A stretch of 64,000 nucleotides of DNA from Ochrobactrum sp. BTU1 (GCA_018798825.1 CP076354.1:1877001-1941000), one strand, 5' to 3'; shown: positions 43,634 to 53,950, counted from the first letter of the stretch. Notes: a model not told the origin generated them from the letters alone. Translations and numbers: made by a program.

Positions 43634-45448
43634 CTACCCTTCCAGTTCTTCGCGCAACATCTCCAGCTCCAGCCATTCTTCTTCCATGGCAGAGTGTTCA
43701 GAGCGCTTCTTTTCAAGAAGATCGGCAGTCTTTGCAAAAAGCGTCGGGTCTTTAGCATAAAGCTGCGGGTCGGCGAGCTTGCCTTCCAGCACAGTCATTT
43801 CCTTTGCCAAAGCATCCATTTTGCCGGGTAAGGTTTCGAGCGCGAATTTCTGCTTATAGGAAAGCTTGCGCTTTTCATCGCGTTTGGGCTGCGGTGCATC
43901 CCCACCCTTTTCGTCAGTGCGAGCAGTCGTCGTCTTGACGTTGCGTTTTGCCAACGCCTGCTCTTTACGCTGTGCCATCATATCGGCATAGCCACCGGCA
44001 TATTCGAGCCAGTTACCATCACCTTCCGGCGCGATTACTGACGTTACCGTGCGATCAAGGAAATCGCGGTCGTGGCTCACAAGAATGACCGTTCCCGGAA
44101 AGCCGGAAACCAGTTCCTGCAACAGATCGAGCGTTTCCATGTCGAGATCGTTGGTAGGCTCGTCAAGGATCAGCAGATTGGCAGGCCGTGCCAGAACGCG
44201 CGCCAACATCAGACGTGCCCGCTCACCACCGGAAAGTTCGCGGATTGGTGTCCGCGCTTGTTCCGGCTGAAACAGGAAGTCTTTCATGTAGGAGACGACA
44301 TGGCGCTGCTCGCCATTGACCACGAGGCTTTCACCGCGCCCGTCTGTGAGATAATGCGCGAGCGTGTCATCAAGGTTCAGGCTTTCACGCTTCTGATCGA
44401 GCTCGGCCATTTCCAGATTGACACCAAGGCGCAATGTACCGGAATCAGGCTCAAGCTTGCCGGTCAGCATCGACAAAAGCGTCGTCTTGCCTGCGCCGTT
44501 TGGACCAACAAGACCGATACGGTCGCCACGTTGAACACGCGTCGAAAAATCCTGAACGAGAACGCGCTCGCCATAAGCCTTGTTCAGCTTCTTCGCTTCA
44601 ATCACTAGCTTGCCGGATTCCTTGGAATCACTGGCCGCCAGAACAGCTGTACCCTGTGCCTTGCGGTGATTGCGGAAATCAGCGCGCATGGAATGCAACT
44701 CACCAAGACGGCGCATATTGCGCTTGCGGCGAGCGGTTACGCCATAGCGCAACCAATGTTCCTCGCGCGCAATCTGGCGCCCAAGCTTGTGATGGTCGCG
44801 TTCTTCTTCTTCGAGAACCTTGTCACGCCATTCCTCGAAATGACCAAAGCCCTGATCGATGCGGCGGGTAAGGCCGCGATCAAGCCAGACTGTCGAACGG
44901 CTGACATTCTCCAGAAAGCGGCGGTCGTGCGAGATTAGAACGATGGCTGAACGGATCTGACGCAGCTCACCTTCAAGCCATTCAATCGTTGTCAGATCGA
45001 GATGGTTGGTCGGCTCATCGAGCAACAATACATCAGGCTGTGGAGCAATCACGCGGGCAAGCGCTGCACGACGTGCTTCACCACCTGACAGATGATCGGG
45101 CTTTTCCTCGCCGGTAAGCCCCAGATGTTCCAGCAGATAGGTCACACGATGCGGATCGTCTGTTGGTCCAAGACCGGCTTCCACATACGCACGGACATTG
45201 GCAAAGCCATCAAGATCAGGCACCTGCGGCAGATAACGGATAGTGGCACCCGGATGCTTGTAGATTTCGCCAGAGGTCGCTTCGACCATACCGGCGGCAA
45301 TTTTAAGCAGAGTGGATTTGCCGGAACCATTGCGTCCGACCAGCGCGATGCGGTCGCCCTCACTAACCGAAAGGGCTGCATCCGCAAGCAGCGGCGTGCC
45401 ACCAAAGGTAAGCTTGATCTGATCGAGGCGAAGAAGCGGAGGTGCCAT
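43634..45448 (-). CDS. ABC-F family ATPase (Uup type)
   Basis: 604 residues, two ABC domains in one chain and no membrane segments. First Walker A '[13 protein letters not shown]', signature LSGGEARR, Walker B 'VLLLDEPTNHLD'; second 'GPNGAGKTTLLSM', LSGGERAR and 'LLILDEPTNDLD'. The linker between them and a C-terminal coiled coil (after 'KRKLSYKQKFALETLP') fit Uup/EttA-like proteins that act on ribosomes or replication intermediates. Uup is favoured by the coiled-coil C-terminus. It ends 24 bases from the converging aldo/keto reductase gene. Confidence 0.92.
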   Translation of the reverse strand: MAPPLLRLDQIKLTFGGTPLLADAALSVSEGDRIALVGRNGSGKSTLLKIAAGMVEATSGEIYKHPGATIRYLPQVPDLDGFANVRAYVEAGLGPTDDPHRVTYLLEHLGLTGEEKPDHLSGGEARRAALARVIAPQPDVLLLDEPTNHLDLTTIEWLEGELRQIRSAIVLISHDRRFLENVSRSTVWLDRGLTRRIDQGFGHFEEWRDKVLEEEERDHHKLGRQIAREEHWLRYGVTARRKRNMRRLGELHSMRADFRNHRKAQGTAVLAASDSKESGKLVIEAKKLNKAYGERVLVQDFSTRVQRGDRIGLVGPNGAGKTTLLSMLTGKLEPDSGTLRLGVNLEMAELDQKRESLNLDDTLAHYLTDGRGESLVVNGEQRHVVSYMKDFLFQPEQARTPIRELSGGERARLMLARVLARPANLLILDEPTNDLDMETLDLLQELVSGFPGTVILVSHDRDFLDRTVTSVIAPEGDGNWLEYAGGYADMMAQRKEQALAKRNVKTTTARTDEKGGDAPQPKRDEKRKLSYKQKFALETLPGKMDALAKEMTVLEGKLADPQLYAKDPTLFAKTADLLEKKRSEHSAMEEEWLELEMLREELEG

Positions 45449-45532
45449 GGTTCTCTTTGAAAAATGCTGTTGAAATTTCTGCCCTGCTTGTCGAGGACAA
45501 AACGCATTCTGTCAAATGGGTATGGCCAAAAA

Positions 45533-45563
45533 AGAAACAGGCCGGGTTCCCCGGCCTGTTTGT
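45533..45563. terminator. Terminator of the glycine-zipper gene
   Basis: AAACAGGCCGGG-TTC-CCCGGCCTGTTT. Confidence 0.87.
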
Positions 45564-45595
45564 TGAATTCAAAACCGCTCAGCGGCTTAGGCACC

Positions 45596-45880
45596 TTAGT
45601 TACAAGGTGCTTCGTATGTGCGGCCGTAATTGTCGCGGTAACGGCAGTACTGAACGCCATTACGGGTCTGCGCTGCACCGAGAAGCGTACCAGCGACGCC
45701 ACCGATAGCTGCACCAGCCAGAGCACCGCGACCGCTGCCGCCAATTGCACCGCCAGCGAGCGCACCAAGAGCTGCACCACCAACGCCATAGCCGGCAGTA
45801 CGCTGTTCAGCCGTCGTGCATGCTGCTGTTGAGAACGCAAGCGCGCCGACGATTGCAATCATGGAAAGACGTGATTTCAT
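45596..45880 (-). CDS. Glycine-zipper lipoprotein
   Basis: 94 residues. 'MSRLSMIAIVGALAFSTAAC'-type start: a basic residue, a hydrophobic stretch and a lipobox-like TAAC give a lipidated N-terminal cysteine. The middle is a glycine zipper (GYGVGGAALGALAGGAIGG, GALAGAAIGGVAGTLLG) that can insert into membrane. The C-terminus has two more cysteines (YCRYRDN, APCN). Relatives in Brucella are small outer-membrane lipoproteins. AGGAG precedes ATG 45880. Role beyond envelope structure is unknown. Confidence 0.88.
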   Translation of the reverse strand: MKSRLSMIAIVGALAFSTAACTTAEQRTAGYGVGGAALGALAGGAIGGSGRGALAGAAIGGVAGTLLGAAQTRNGVQYCRYRDNYGRTYEAPCN

Positions 45881-46027
45881 GAAACAATCTCCTACTTAAA
45901 GTTACACCAACACCGACTTTGCGTCCCCAATTTCGGCGTAAAGCAGATCTTACCCGCTTGGGAACATTTACAATACGTTTCGACCGTCAGCGTCAAGCAG
46001 TTTCAATTGATAAGGTTAGCAGCCGTC

Positions 46028-46672
46028 CTAAAGCGGGGTCTCTTCACCAAAGTTAGCTACGAGTATCGCAAGACCAGAACGCACGGAAACACAAAGAGTT
46101 CCACGCACAATGTTGGATACGGTCCAGGAAGAGCCGAAAGGCAGTGTCACATTATCTAACGGCCACTCGGCATTTTTGATCGACAAACCTTCAACTGTGC
46201 AGAAGTTTATGACGCTGAACGATGTGCCGTCTGCAAAATCATAGAGATAATCACCGGGCACCAGCGGCCATGCTTCTTCCTCTCCACTTGAGAGAAGAAT
46301 GTTGCGACCGTCCGCTGCCTGAGCCGTCGCCATGGTGAGGTGCAACAGCGTATGATCGGTGCGGGTGCCGCCAAAAGCGCCGCACAAAATGACCTTGTCG
46401 GCGCCACGCTCATAGGCTTCCGACAGCGCAAGCTCACCATCGGTCATGTCTTTGGCGCGCGGAAAACTCTTCTGCGGCACATGGGCATACTGCTTTTGCA
46501 AAGCATCGGAAGCGGAATCGAAATCCCCCAGCCACAGTTCCGGCTCCACGTCCAGCGCGGCCGCATGACGTATGCCACTGTCTGCCGCAAGAACACGCGC
46601 TCCTGCAATCTGGCTTTTCAGGCGATCCGTGACGACGAGATCGCCGCCGAGTAGAATGACAAATGTGCTCAT
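46028..46672 (-). CDS. Thiamine pyrophosphokinase
   Basis: 214 residues from ATG 46672; upstream frame removed because it crosses the riboswitch region. 'VILLGGDLVVTDRL', 'VLAADSGIRHAAAL' and 'ELWLGDFDSASDAL' form the ATP/thiamine site; 'FPRAKDMTDGELAL', 'LCGAFGGTRTDHTLLH' complete it. The enzyme turns thiamine into the active cofactor, thiamine diphosphate. It is divergent from thiBPQ, whose riboswitch lies 90 bases away, so import and activation of thiamine sit back to back. The tpk promoter has no visible riboswitch of its own. Confidence 0.95.
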   Translation of the reverse strand: MSTFVILLGGDLVVTDRLKSQIAGARVLAADSGIRHAAALDVEPELWLGDFDSASDALQKQYAHVPQKSFPRAKDMTDGELALSEAYERGADKVILCGAFGGTRTDHTLLHLTMATAQAADGRNILLSSGEEEAWPLVPGDYLYDFADGTSFSVINFCTVEGLSIKNAEWPLDNVTLPFGSSWTVSNIVRGTLCVSVRSGLAILVANFGEETPL

Positions 46673-46761
46673 AAACCGCTCATAACATGCAGAAATTATA
46701 GCTGAAAGCCCGCATTGCGATCCCTTGCCCTTCCTGATGCAAACATCTATTGTCAGCCCTG

Positions 46762-46857
46762 CTCTAACGGGGTGCCATTCAATCTCTGAATGGCTGAGAA
46801 GCCGCACTCCGGCTAACCCGCTGAACCTGATCCGGTTTGTACCGGCGGAGGGATTAG
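46762..46857 (+). promoter_or_regulatory. TPP riboswitch (THI element) upstream of thiB
   Basis: Contains the conserved GGGGTGCC, GGCTGAGAA, and ACCCGCTGAACCTGATCC ... CCGGCGGAGGGA order, with the P3 helix CATTC/GAATG. Binding of thiamine diphosphate would shut off thiBPQ. It ends 60 bases before the thiB start. Confidence 0.95.
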
Positions 46858-46917
46858 ATGCTGACCGATTTCCCAAGCGGCGCTCAATCTTTTCGAATAA
46901 AAGAAAGGAATGCCGTT

Positions 46918-47922
46918 ATGCGGCTTTTATCTCTGCTTACCCTGTCGCTGACCGCAGCTTTTGCCTTTGCGCCTGTTGCACAGGCCAAAGACAAGCTGAC
47001 CATCTACACCTATGACAGCTTCGTTTCCGAGTGGGGCCCAGGTCCAAAGGTCAAGGAAAACTTCGAGAAAGAATGCGATTGCGAGCTGGAATGGGTTGCA
47101 TCGGCTGATGGCGTAGCACTGCTCAATCGCCTGAAGCTTGAAGGCGGCAATACCAAAGCGGACATCGTCCTTGGCCTCGACACGAACCTGACCACGGAAG
47201 CACGCGCCACGGGCTACTTCGCGCCAAGCGGCATTGATCTTTCCAATGTCAAAGTGCCGGGCGACTTCAAGGACGATATTTTCGTACCTTATGATTACGG
47301 CTATTTCGCCATCGTCTATGATTCCGAGAAGCTGCCAAATCCGCCCAAAAGCCTGAAAGAGCTGGTCGAAGGCGACCCTTCGCAAAAGATCGTCATTCAG
47401 GATCCGCGTACATCGACACCGGGCCTCGGCATTCTGCTCTGGATCAAATCGGTCTATGGCGATCAGGCAGGCGAAGCATGGGAAAAGTTACAGAAGCGCA
47501 TTCTCACGGTTACTCCAGGCTGGTCGGAAGCATATGGCCTGTTCACCAAAGGTGAAGCGCCAATGGTGCTGTCCTACACCACCTCCCCTGCCTATCATAT
47601 GATTGCCGAGAATACGGAACGCTATAAGGCGCTGGCTTATCCTGAAGGCAATTACCTTCAGATCGAGCTTGCCGCCCAGACAACAACGGGTGCCAAGAAC
47701 CCGCTGGCGCAGAAGTTCCTCGCTTTCATGACCGGCCCAGGCTTTCAGGATGTAATCCCTGAAACCAACTGGATGTTCCCGGCAGGCAAAACATCCGCGC
47801 CTCTTGCGGCCGCCTTCGACAAACTGCCGAAGCCGGAAAAGACACTTCTCATCCCGGCAGACGAGGTTGCAAAGAACCGCAAGGCCTGGGTCGATGAATG
47901 GCTGGCAGCTTCCAGCAAATGA
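46918..47922 (+). CDS. thiB: Thiamine ABC transporter, periplasmic binding protein
   Basis: 334 residues from ATG 46918, the first start after the riboswitch with AAAGGAATG upstream. A signal peptide ends near AQA. '[18 protein letters not shown]' is the ThiB N-terminus; '[17 protein letters not shown]', '[13 protein letters not shown]' and '[20 protein letters not shown]' follow in order. ThiB captures thiamine, thiamine phosphate and thiamine diphosphate in the periplasm. Its stop overlaps the thiP start (ATGA). Confidence 0.97.
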   Translation: MRLLSLLTLSLTAAFAFAPVAQAKDKLTIYTYDSFVSEWGPGPKVKENFEKECDCELEWVASADGVALLNRLKLEGGNTKADIVLGLDTNLTTEARATGYFAPSGIDLSNVKVPGDFKDDIFVPYDYGYFAIVYDSEKLPNPPKSLKELVEGDPSQKIVIQDPRTSTPGLGILLWIKSVYGDQAGEAWEKLQKRILTVTPGWSEAYGLFTKGEAPMVLSYTTSPAYHMIAENTERYKALAYPEGNYLQIELAAQTTTGAKNPLAQKFLAFMTGPGFQDVIPETNWMFPAGKTSAPLAAAFDKLPKPEKTLLIPADEVAKNRKAWVDEWLAASSK

Positions 47923-49547
47923 GTGAAACGCTGACCAGCAACCGGCCAGTCCAGACAACGCCCGCAATCAAATCTCTTGCGGGCGTACTGGCGCTTGGCT
48001 TTCTGGCAAGTCTGGTCGGCGGCTCACTAATCGCCCTGGGACTTGAGGCCAGCGGCTTCAGCTTCAGCATATTTCTTGATCCCTATCTTCAGCGTATTGC
48101 ACGTTTCACGATCTGGCAGGCGGTTCTGTCGAGCCTGCTTTCGGTACTGTTTGCCATTCCTGTCGCGCGCGCTCTTTATTCGGAAGCCCGCTTTCCCGGC
48201 CGTGGGCTGATCCTGCGCCTTTTCGCGCTGCCGCTCGCCCTGCCCGCCCTTGTCACTGTGCTCGGCATTACCAGCATTTACGGGCGCAACGGCTTTGTCG
48301 CGCAGCTATCGCAGACGCTGGGATATCCAGTACAACCCGATATTTACGGCTTGACCGGCATTCTGATCGCGCATGTATTCTTCAATATGCCCTTGGCGGT
48401 GCGGCTCATTCTGGCAGCCTATGAATCGATTCCCGCTGACTACTGGAAACTCGCAGCACAACTCGGCATGAAGGGCACAGCTCGCTTTCGCCTGATTGAA
48501 TGGCCGACCATAAGGCGCAATCTGCCCGGCATGATCGGCCTTATCTTCATGCTCTGTGTAACGAGCTTCACAACGGTTCTCACACTCGGCGGCGGACCAC
48601 GCGCCACGACACTGGAAGTTGCAATCTATCAAAGCCTGCACTTCGACTTTGATCCAGCACGCGCCGTGGCACTCACACTGGCACAGCTGACACTCACCAT
48701 ATTGATTCTCGCAGCCTTACGCCTCACGGGTCGACCTTCGGAGGAGGGTTTCACTCTCACCACTGCCCCACGCCGCTATGGCAGGCCAGACGGTCTTGAA
48801 CGCCTCTTCAACATCGTGGCGATTGGCATCGGCTTTCTCTATGTGGCTTTGCCCGTTACAGGCATTGTGGTGTCCGGTCTTGCTGCTGATCTCATGCGCC
48901 TGATGAGCGAAAGAGCCGTATTAAATGCCATTGGCACCAGCATTGTTCTGGGATTTGGCGCAGCGCTTCTTGCCGTCATCCTGTCGCTTTCCCTTGTGAT
49001 AGCGCGCGAAGCAACCAAAAGCAGGCGCTTGGCTAATCTTTTCGATACGGGTGCAAGCCTCATCCTTGTGATGCCGCCTATCGTCATTGGTGCTGGCTGG
49101 TTTATTTTGCTGCGTCACTTCACCGACCCATTCACGATGGCCCCTTTCATGGTCGTGACAGTCAATGCGGCAATGGCAATGCCTTTTGCCGTGCGCCTGC
49201 TGCGTCCGGCATGGGATACATCAGCTGTTCGTCATAATCGACTTTGCGCGCAGCTCGGCATATCCGGCTTCAACCGGTTGCGGCTCATCGACTGGCCAGC
49301 CATTCGCAGGCCTTTCGGTATGGCATTCGCATTTGCGATGGCGCTTTCGCTTGGTGATCTCGGAACCATTGCGCTTTTTGGCAGCGACGCGCTGCAAACC
49401 CTACCCTATCTGCTGTTGCAGCGTATGGGCAGCTACCGCACATTCGATGCAGCCGGCCTTGCCCTGATCCTCGGAATCTTATGTCTTTGTCTGATGATGA
49501 TTGCCGACCGCGCAGCCGCGTCCCGAAAGGAAATACCGCTCCCATGA
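47919..49547 (+). CDS. thiP: Thiamine ABC transporter, permease
   Basis: 542 residues, starting at ATG 47919 inside the thiB stop. A fused permease with twelve or so membrane segments and two copies of the EAA-type loop: '[20 protein letters not shown]' and '[19 protein letters not shown]', which contact ThiQ. This is the standard ThiP layout. It is cotranscribed with thiB and thiQ under the TPP riboswitch. Confidence 0.97.
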   Translation: MSETLTSNRPVQTTPAIKSLAGVLALGFLASLVGGSLIALGLEASGFSFSIFLDPYLQRIARFTIWQAVLSSLLSVLFAIPVARALYSEARFPGRGLILRLFALPLALPALVTVLGITSIYGRNGFVAQLSQTLGYPVQPDIYGLTGILIAHVFFNMPLAVRLILAAYESIPADYWKLAAQLGMKGTARFRLIEWPTIRRNLPGMIGLIFMLCVTSFTTVLTLGGGPRATTLEVAIYQSLHFDFDPARAVALTLAQLTLTILILAALRLTGRPSEEGFTLTTAPRRYGRPDGLERLFNIVAIGIGFLYVALPVTGIVVSGLAADLMRLMSERAVLNAIGTSIVLGFGAALLAVILSLSLVIAREATKSRRLANLFDTGASLILVMPPIVIGAGWFILLRHFTDPFTMAPFMVVTVNAAMAMPFAVRLLRPAWDTSAVRHNRLCAQLGISGFNRLRLIDWPAIRRPFGMAFAFAMALSLGDLGTIALFGSDALQTLPYLLLQRMGSYRTFDAAGLALILGILCLCLMMIADRAAASRKEIPLP

Positions 49548-50290
49548 ATGCGCTCAGCAAGAGTAGCCTCAGCGAAATCAAGCTCCATGTTGTGCGTTTC
49601 AGCTATGGCGAAACAGTGATGGAATTCAGAGCGACCATTCCGGGCGGTGCGATTGCAGCCATTGTCGGACCCAGCGGCTCTGGCAAATCCACTCTGCTGA
49701 ACCTGATCGCCGGTTTTGAAACCCCGCAGTCAGGGCAAATCAAAATCGGCAATGAAGATGTAACAAGCCTGCCGCCAGCATCTCGGCCCGTATCGATGGT
49801 GTTTCAGGAAAACAATCTGTTTGCTCATCTGAGCGTTGAACAGAATGTCGGGCTTGGCCGCTCTCCGAACCTGAAGCTCAACCAGCAGGACCGCGCCGCT
49901 ATCGCGACGGCACTGGAGCGTGTGGGGCTGAAAGGCAAAGAGAACCGCAAACCCGAAGCGCTTTCGGGCGGCGAACGCCAGCGCGTCGCAATTGCACGCG
50001 CGCTGGTACGGGCAAGACCCGTTTTATTGCTGGACGAAGCCTTCGCATCGCTTGGCCCTGCTCTGCGGCACCAGATGCTCGATCTTGTGAGGGAGCTGCA
50101 CAAGGAAAACGGCATGACCGTTCTGATGGTCACGCATACGCCGGAAGACGCGCTCTATCTCGACGCACTGTTGCTATTTCTCGACAATGGCCGAATTTCC
50201 GCACAAGGCCCTGCCCATGAGTTGCTGTCGCCATCTGGACCGGAAGCTTTGAAACACTATATCGGTGGTGAAACCTCAAAGCTCAAATAG
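49544..50290 (+). CDS. thiQ: Thiamine ABC transporter, ATPase
   Basis: 248 residues; ATG 49544 overlaps the thiP stop. Walker A '[17 protein letters not shown]', Q-loop in '[11 protein letters not shown]', signature LSGGERQRV, Walker B '[13 protein letters not shown]' (the usual D after 'AL' is a G-P here), switch histidine in 'VTHTPEDAL'. ThiQ energises ThiP. The LGP in place of the common LDP is a small oddity in the D-loop and may be tolerated. Confidence 0.96.
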   Translation: MNALSKSSLSEIKLHVVRFSYGETVMEFRATIPGGAIAAIVGPSGSGKSTLLNLIAGFETPQSGQIKIGNEDVTSLPPASRPVSMVFQENNLFAHLSVEQNVGLGRSPNLKLNQQDRAAIATALERVGLKGKENRKPEALSGGERQRVAIARALVRARPVLLLDEAFASLGPALRHQMLDLVRELHKENGMTVLMVTHTPEDALYLDALLLFLDNGRISAQGPAHELLSPSGPEALKHYIGGETSKLK

Positions 50291-50431
50291 AGTTAACGCT
50301 GTGGACATATTTTGTTCGCATTCGCCTTGAAGAACGGCTTTGAGGACTGATCTACTTCTTGTAGGTACTTCAGTCTATGGCTAGATTTGCGCCAATGCTA
50401 TCGGTGCTGATTCAATTGCGAGGGTAAAATA

Positions 50432-51964
50432 CTGTTCCGTCACACGACCCGTCTCCGGGCCTCCCTGTGTCTCCCCCTTTCTCTGCCAGAACGGGCACAG
50501 CGCAATTGGCGGAAACCAGCCATTGGTTTTGGCTTGCTTGCTGTCAGCCTGATTTCAGGCTGTCAGTCGATCAATTCAAGCAAAGATCTTGGGCTGCAGC
50601 CTTCCTCAAATCCTGTCACCGTTGAAAACGTCACTCGTAACGACCGACTGGCACAGATCGGCGCGCAACAGCATCCGCGCATCCTCGCCACCTATGGCGG
50701 CGAGTATAAAGATCCGAAGCTTGAGCGCATGGTCGCCAAGATCGTCGGCAATCTGACAACGGTTTCCGACAAGCCGGATCAGACCTATCGCATCACAATC
50801 CTCGACAGCCCCAACATCAATGCCTTCGCTTTGCCGGGCGGTTTTCTTTACGTAACGCGCGGCCTGCTGGCGCTTGCTAACGACTCGTCCGAAGTCGCAG
50901 CCGTCATCGCGCATGAAATGGGTCACGTCGTCGCCAATCACGGCATTCTTCGTCAGGAGAAGGAAGTCGAAACGGCTATTGCGGGTCGTGTCGCAACCGA
51001 AGTGCTGCATAATGAGAGTGCAAGCCGCGAAGCAACCATCCGCGGCAAGCTTCGCCTTGCACAGTTCTCGCGCAATCAGGAACTGCAGGCCGATGCTATC
51101 GGCATCAAGATGATTGGCGAAGCAGGCTACGATCCTTTTGCCTCCGCCCGCTTCCTGCAGTCTATGGAAGCCTATACCGATTTCCGCTCCGTATCGGGTG
51201 CAACCGATGCAAGCCTCGACTTCCTTGCAAGCCACCCGGCAACGCCACAGCGCATTCAGCTTGCGCTCGGCCACGCGCGCCGCATCGGTGCGCCGGGTGT
51301 CGGCACCACGGATCGCGATTCCTTCCTCAATGGTATCGACGGGCTGCTTTACGGCGACTCGCCAAATGAAGGCTATGTGCGTGAGCAGACCTTCATCCAT
51401 CCAAAGCTCGGCGTAACCTTTACGGCTCCTGCTGGCTTCACCATCGACAATTCTGCCAATGCCGTCATGGCCAGCGGTCCGGGCGAAGTGGCAATCCGCT
51501 TTGACGGCGCATCGCTGCCTTCCGGCTCAAACCTCACCGATTATATCAAGTCGGGCTGGGTGACAGGGCTTGATGAAAGCTCGATCCGTCCGATCACGAT
51601 CAACGGCATGCCTGCTGCAACTGCGAGCGCAAGCGCTGATCGCTGGCAGTTCGACATTGTGGTGATCGGCACCAACAATAAGGTCTATCGCTTCCTGACG
51701 GCTGCTCCAAAAGGCAGCACTGCTCTGCAGCCTGCATCGCAGACCGTAACACAGTCCTTCCGTCTACTGACGCCGACCGAACAGGAAGCGCTCAAGCCAT
51801 TGCGTATCCGTGTCGTGACAGTGAAGCCCGGCGATACAATGGGCAGCCTGTCCGCACGTATGCAGGGCACAACGCGTAAACTTGAACTCTTCCGCCTGCT
51901 CAATGCCATGTCGGCGGGCGCGACAGTTTCTGTAGGTGATCGCGTCAAGATCATCAGTGAATGA
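50432..51964 (+). CDS. M48 metallopeptidase lipoprotein with C-terminal LysM-like domain
   Basis: No ATG, GTG or long-enough TTG start fits. From TTG 50534 only nine residues precede the lipobox (LISGC), far too few for a signal peptide. The frame stays open upstream to CTG 50432, with GAGGG before it, and then encodes a proper signal sequence (RNWRKPAIGFGLLAVSLI). I use 50432. The catalytic site is HEMGH in 'AAVIAHEMGHVVANHG', with the third ligand glutamate in 'RNQELQADAIGIKM'. After the peptidase domain comes a large middle region and a LysM-like end ('VVTVKPGDTMGSLSARM'). BepA/YfgC-like proteases of this family maintain outer membrane proteins. Confidence 0.85.
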   Translation: MFRHTTRLRASLCLPLSLPERAQRNWRKPAIGFGLLAVSLISGCQSINSSKDLGLQPSSNPVTVENVTRNDRLAQIGAQQHPRILATYGGEYKDPKLERMVAKIVGNLTTVSDKPDQTYRITILDSPNINAFALPGGFLYVTRGLLALANDSSEVAAVIAHEMGHVVANHGILRQEKEVETAIAGRVATEVLHNESASREATIRGKLRLAQFSRNQELQADAIGIKMIGEAGYDPFASARFLQSMEAYTDFRSVSGATDASLDFLASHPATPQRIQLALGHARRIGAPGVGTTDRDSFLNGIDGLLYGDSPNEGYVREQTFIHPKLGVTFTAPAGFTIDNSANAVMASGPGEVAIRFDGASLPSGSNLTDYIKSGWVTGLDESSIRPITINGMPAATASASADRWQFDIVVIGTNNKVYRFLTAAPKGSTALQPASQTVTQSFRLLTPTEQEALKPLRIRVVTVKPGDTMGSLSARMQGTTRKLELFRLLNAMSAGATVSVGDRVKIISE

Positions 51965-52008
51965 AGCATGTCGCATGAATAGTTTAAATCACGAGACGTT
52001 TTAAGCCC

Positions 52009-52698
52009 ATGGAAGTCATCGTCGAGTCATTGCTTGCAGGCCAGATCGCTCCACTGGGACCGCGTGGCGCACCGAGCGGCATTGATAAGAAGCCGGTATC
52101 TGGCCCCGTTCGTTTGCTGCGTGAGGGGCTCGAATGCGACGCACAGGGCGACAGGAAAGTGCATGGCGGCCCCGAAAAGGCCGTCCATCATTACCCGCAC
52201 GATCATTATGCAACCTGGGTTGACGATGTTGGTGAAAATCCGCGCCTCGAAATGCCCGGTGCCTTTGGCGAAAACATTTCCACCACCGGGCTGACCGAGC
52301 ATAATGTGGCGGTTGGCGATCGTTTCCGCCTTGGCAGTGCGCTCGTTGAAGTCTCGCAGGGCCGCCAGCCTTGCTGGAAGCTCAATGCCCGCTTCGACAT
52401 CACAGATATGGCAATCCGCGTACAGAAGAGCGGCCGCAGTGGCTGGTATTACCGGGTTCTTGAAGAGGGTATAGTCAGCGAAGGCGACACGATGCGCCTC
52501 GTCGAGCGCCTGTCACCGGAATGGACGCTGCATCGCGTATGGCATCTGCTCTATGTGGACATGCTCAATTATGAGGAGCTGGCGCTGATGGCGCAGATTC
52601 CACACCTTGCGGACGGCTGGAAGCGCTATGCTGTCCGCCGTCTTGAAAATCGCAAGGTCGAAGACTGGTCAGCCCGACTTCAGGGAAATCAGGCCTGA
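52009..52698 (+). CDS. MOSC-domain protein (YiiM type)
   Basis: 229 residues. 'GPVRLLREGLECDAQGDRKV' then 'HGGPEKAVHHYPHDHY' is the MOSC start; 'GAFGENISTTGLTE', 'VAVGDRFRLGSALVEVSQGR' and the cysteine in 'QPCWKL' complete the domain. A C-terminal three-helix part follows ('YEELALMAQI'). YiiM and relatives reduce N-hydroxylated compounds using molybdenum cofactor. It lies 45 bases after the M48 gene and converges on rpoH, overlapping its 3' end by about 10 bases. Confidence 0.92.
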   Translation: MEVIVESLLAGQIAPLGPRGAPSGIDKKPVSGPVRLLREGLECDAQGDRKVHGGPEKAVHHYPHDHYATWVDDVGENPRLEMPGAFGENISTTGLTEHNVAVGDRFRLGSALVEVSQGRQPCWKLNARFDITDMAIRVQKSGRSGWYYRVLEEGIVSEGDTMRLVERLSPEWTLHRVWHLLYVDMLNYEELALMAQIPHLADGWKRYAVRRLENRKVEDWSARLQGNQA

Positions 52699-53624
52699 TA
52701 AGCCGCCATCTCATGCTGGTCGAGCAGGGCCAGTTTAAGCTTTTCCATTGCCCGACTTTCAATCTGGCGAACACGTTCCTTGGAAATACCGAGCTTTTCG
52801 CCCAGTGCTTCTAACGTCACGCCGTCATCGTCGAGCCGACGCTCGCGAATGATGTGCAGCTCTCGTTCGTTCAGCGCGTGAAGCGCCGTATGAAGCCAGC
52901 TGACGCGACGCTCCATATCGATCGTGCTTTCCACGACTTCGTCTTGCAAAGGATGATCATCGACGAGAAAATCCATCCGTGTGGAAGTGCCTGATTCATC
53001 ATTATTCATTGATGCCGACAATGAACTATCGGAACCAGACAGCCTGCTATCCATGAATTCGACATCTGTTGCCGAAACCCCGAGCTGGGTCGAAATTTCG
53101 CGATAGATATCGGCTTTGCTCATCGTCTCGTCTTCCTGCGCGAGCTTGGAGCGCAGACGACGGAGATTGAAGAAAAGAGACTTTTGCGCCGAGCTGGTAC
53201 CACCGCGCACAATCGACCAGTTGCGCAGGATATAGTCCTGCATCGATGCGCGGATCCACCATGATGCATAGGTGGAGAACCGCACTTCGCGATCAGGATC
53301 GAAACGGGCAGCTGCTTCCAGAAGACCAACATAGCCTTCCTGAACGAGATCGCTCATCGGAAGCTTGAATTTTCTGAAACGACCGGCCATCGAAATTACC
53401 AGCCGCATGTGCGAGGCGGTAATCCGATGCAACGCATCCTGATCCTTGTTTTCTTTCCAGCGAATGGCGAGGTCGCGTTCTTCTTCGCGTTCAAGGTAAG
53501 GCGCAGACATCGCATTGCGGATCATCGATTGGGAGGATGCAGCTGGCGCTTGAATGCTGCGCGCAGATATCGGCAAGCGTGTCGGCGGAACGGTGGAGGA
53601 ACTGCTCATTGATGACTGCTTCAT
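52689..53624 (-). CDS. rpoH: RNA polymerase sigma-32 factor (RpoH type)
   Basis: 311 residues from ATG 53624, with AGGAGAG at the right distance; the frame continues upstream to 53699 without better support. An N-terminal stretch rich in S/P precedes sigma region 2 ('DLVQEGYVGLLEAAARFDP', 'YASWWIRASMQDYILRNWS'); 'AQKSLFFNLRRLR' is the RpoH box that distinguishes heat-shock sigmas; region 4 ends with 'LGISKERVRQIESRAMEKL'. Brucella and rhizobia have two RpoH proteins; this may be RpoH2 because of its neighbours, but the copy cannot be named with certainty. It directs heat-shock and envelope-stress genes. Confidence 0.93.
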   Translation of the reverse strand: MKQSSMSSSSTVPPTRLPISARSIQAPAASSQSMIRNAMSAPYLEREEERDLAIRWKENKDQDALHRITASHMRLVISMAGRFRKFKLPMSDLVQEGYVGLLEAAARFDPDREVRFSTYASWWIRASMQDYILRNWSIVRGGTSSAQKSLFFNLRRLRSKLAQEDETMSKADIYREISTQLGVSATDVEFMDSRLSGSDSSLSASMNNDESGTSTRMDFLVDDHPLQDEVVESTIDMERRVSWLHTALHALNERELHIIRERRLDDDGVTLEALGEKLGISKERVRQIESRAMEKLKLALLDQHEMAAYQA

Positions 53625-53920
53625 CTGGCTCTCCTGTTCTGGCTGCGGTGCTCTCAGGGAAATCTGAGGCCCGAAACTGAAACTATTCCAGCTCTGCAAA
53701 GAACAATTGAATGAACATCTTGTATTCGTTCAAACTGCCTTTCACAGACCTGTCCTGAGGCCAGACTGGTACGCCGCAAAACAAACCCGCTACGAACTGG
53801 TTTGAGAAGAACGCAGAAAGTACCCTCCGGTTCCATCCGGAGCGCGATAAATCTTTGAGATACCAAGAAAATAGGACACATAGCCCGTTGGGCAAGAGCC
53901 GCTACTCTTCGCCCCATAAA
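53625..53920 (-). other. Leader and promoter region of rpoH
   Basis: About 300 bases. A 93-codon frame on the minus strand (53654-53935) starts inside a terminator, so I do not call it a gene. The region should hold the rpoH promoter and leader. Confidence 0.5.
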
Positions 53921-53950
53921 TAAAAAGCCCGCCAATGGCGGGCTTTTTTA
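53921..53950. terminator. Terminator of carD
   Basis: AAAAAGCCCGCC-AAT-GGCGGGCTTTTT, strong; it follows repeat C copy 7 downstream of carD on the minus strand. Confidence 0.88.

Noticed and set aside
53654..53935. 93-codon minus-strand frame in the rpoH leader
   Set aside because: It begins inside a terminator hairpin and has no ribosome site, so it is most likely untranslated leader.
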